NCBI GenBank assembly: GCA_021799715.1
Contig: JAJYZY010000151.1
Coordinates: 1-5,451, forward strand
Direction: 5' to 3'
From: Planctomycetota bacterium
Lineage (GTDB): Bacteria > Planctomycetota > Phycisphaerae > WQYP01
Length of the DNA: 5,451 nt
This document shows positions 4,312 to 5,451 of this stretch, in pieces. The first letter of the stretch is position 1; every line of letters starts with the position of its first letter. Made by a program: the position numbers and the translations under genes. The notes under the pieces are model-generated. The model searched no databases. It had not been told where the DNA came from and saw nothing but the letters and a program-made list of their open reading frames with translations.

Positions 4312-5451
4312 TTATTGAGCCGCTGCTTTTGATACGCTTGTCCAATGCTCCAAGGCCACGGATAACAGCGATGAAAAAGCGACGGGATATTGGCCGATCA
4401 GCGGTGACAAAGCGGCGATTCCGCGTGCTACCACGGCGCTGTAGGCGGCGGATGGCGTTGCCGCATCAACCTTGAGCATAAGGCTGATGGCAATGGCGGC
4501 CGCGGATGGCACAGCGTTGTCACTGCCACTGGGAACGCGGACAAAAAGCTGTTCGTGGCGGTCACTAGTAATGTAAAATCTGCCGGTCCGGGAATCATAA
4601 AAATGTTCAGAAATATTTCGCGCGGCATTTTGGGATTCATCCATCCATGTGCTGACATTCTGGGGCGCAAATTGCCCGGCGGCAACGGCAAGATTCCACG
4701 CCCCCAGACCGAAGCAGGCATAATCTTCCAGAAATGCCGGTATATCCGCCCGCCCCGCCCGGCTGACATGCAGCAGGCCGCCCGCCACATCGCGATGCAC
4801 CGCCAGAATCGCGGTTGCCGCCCGCTCCGCGGCCTGATAGTAGCGCGGTTCGTTCATTAACCCGGCCGCCTGCGCTAAAGCCTGAATCATCAGGCCATTC
4901 CAGCCAACGAGAATTTTATCGTCGCAATGGGGTGCCACGCGAGCCGACCGCATGGCCAGTAATTTCAATTTTATTTCCTGCAGGCGTTGTCGCGGGCCGG
5001 GAGATAAATGGGCAAATTCAACCTCAAGTTGGGCAGCGGAAGTTTGAACTTGCAAAATATTGTGCCCCTGCCAATTCCCTTCCGGTGAAAGGTTCCAGTG
5101 GGCGCATGCCAATTGGCGGTCGATCGGGTCGGGAATTGCCTGGAGAATTTCCTGCCAATGCCACAGATAAAATTTTCCCTCTTCACCCTGACTATCCGCA
5201 TCCAGACTGCTGCAAAACAGTCCTTCGGCCGTGGTCCATTCCCGGAGCCAGAAATCTAAGGTTTCCCGAGCAATCCGCGTGTAATCGCCGCGGTTCAACA
5301 GTACCCCGGCGCGGGCATACGCCAAGGCCAACTGGGCGTTGTCATAAAGCATTTTTTCAAAATGCGGAACCAGCCATTGTTCGTCGGTGCTGTAACGGGA
5401 AAATCCGCCGGCGATCTGATCATATATGCCGCCGGCGGCCATGCGATCGAG
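4312..5451 (-). CDS. YyaL/SPATA20-like protein (COG1331, DUF255), 3' part only
   Basis: This is the C-terminal 379 codons of a protein whose family is usually about 650-700 residues long; the frame is open to the right edge, where it reads L-D-R-M-A-A-G-G. Full members have an N-terminal thioredoxin-like DUF255 domain followed by an (alpha/alpha)6-barrel resembling glycan-processing enzymes. Only the barrel is visible here. Family landmarks appear in order: GGIYDQIAGGFSRYSTDEQW, VPHFEKMLYDNAQL, SSLDADSQGEEGKFYLW, DDKILVGWNGLMIQAL, FLEDYACFG and PSGSDNAVPSAAA. The DADSxGEEGKFY and PHFEKMLYDNAQL blocks are diagnostic. The biochemical role of the bacterial family is not established. The thioredoxin domain and its CxxC cannot be checked because they lie outside the window. 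The internal ATG at 5442 is within conserved sequence and is not the start. The stop is TAA. Confidence 0.93.
   Translation of the reverse strand, partial: LDRMAAGGIYDQIAGGFSRYSTDEQWLVPHFEKMLYDNAQLALAYARAGVLLNRGDYTRIARETLDFWLREWTTAEGLFCSSLDADSQGEEGKFYLWHWQEILQAIPDPIDRQLACAHWNLSPEGNWQGHNILQVQTSAAQLEVEFAHLSPGPRQRLQEIKLKLLAMRSARVAPHCDDKILVGWNGLMIQALAQAAGLMNEPRYYQAAERAATAILAVHRDVAGGLLHVSRAGRADIPAFLEDYACFGLGAWNLAVAAGQFAPQNVSTWMDESQNAARNISEHFYDSRTGRFYITSDRHEQLFVRVPSGSDNAVPSAAAIAISLMLKVDAATPSAAYSAVVARGIAALSPLIGQYPVAFSSLLSVALEHWTSVSKAAAQ

Overview
The window looks like chromosomal DNA from a Planctomycetota-type bacterium, or a relative in the same superphylum. The basis is the mixture of genes (an HExxH protein of a kind I associate with that group, a COG4867 VWA protein and a YyaL/DUF255 protein) and long intergenic stretches packed with 9-bp-period repeats. 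This taxonomic call is an inference from recollection, not from a search. There are no rRNA, tRNA, CRISPR, transposase or phage genes.

Layout, left to right: (1) positions 1-289 hold a 121-bp element with terminal inverted repeats (11-131), two hairpins and a probable promoter. (2) A PhoU-family gene runs on the + strand to 958. (3) A 674-bp convergent intergenic region (959-1632) holds two small hairpins, a divergent relative of the 11-131 element, a pair of 94%-identical 116-bp direct repeats, and 9-bp-period motifs in both orientations. (4) A Fur-family repressor gene (2085-1633) lies on the minus strand. (5) A divergent VWA-domain gene of the COG4867 type (2190-3332, +) shares its start region with the Fur gene; a 14-bp palindrome overlaps a perfect TATAAT box there. 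(6) A 165-bp, almost perfectly centred palindromic element (3351-3515) fills the convergent gap to (7) a small putative HExxH metalloprotein gene (4085-3516, -). (8) The 3' part of a YyaL/SPATA20-like gene (COG1331) on the minus strand runs off the right edge.

The genes do not form an obvious pathway or large operon. The one clear regulatory pairing is the Fur homologue with the divergent VWA gene through their shared operator-like palindrome. The Fur homologue lacks several metal ligands of classical Fur, so its signal may not be ferrous iron. The VWA gene lacks its expected AAA+ ATPase partner in this window. The most unusual DNA structures are the intergenic elements, which look like small non-coding mobile or repetitive units.
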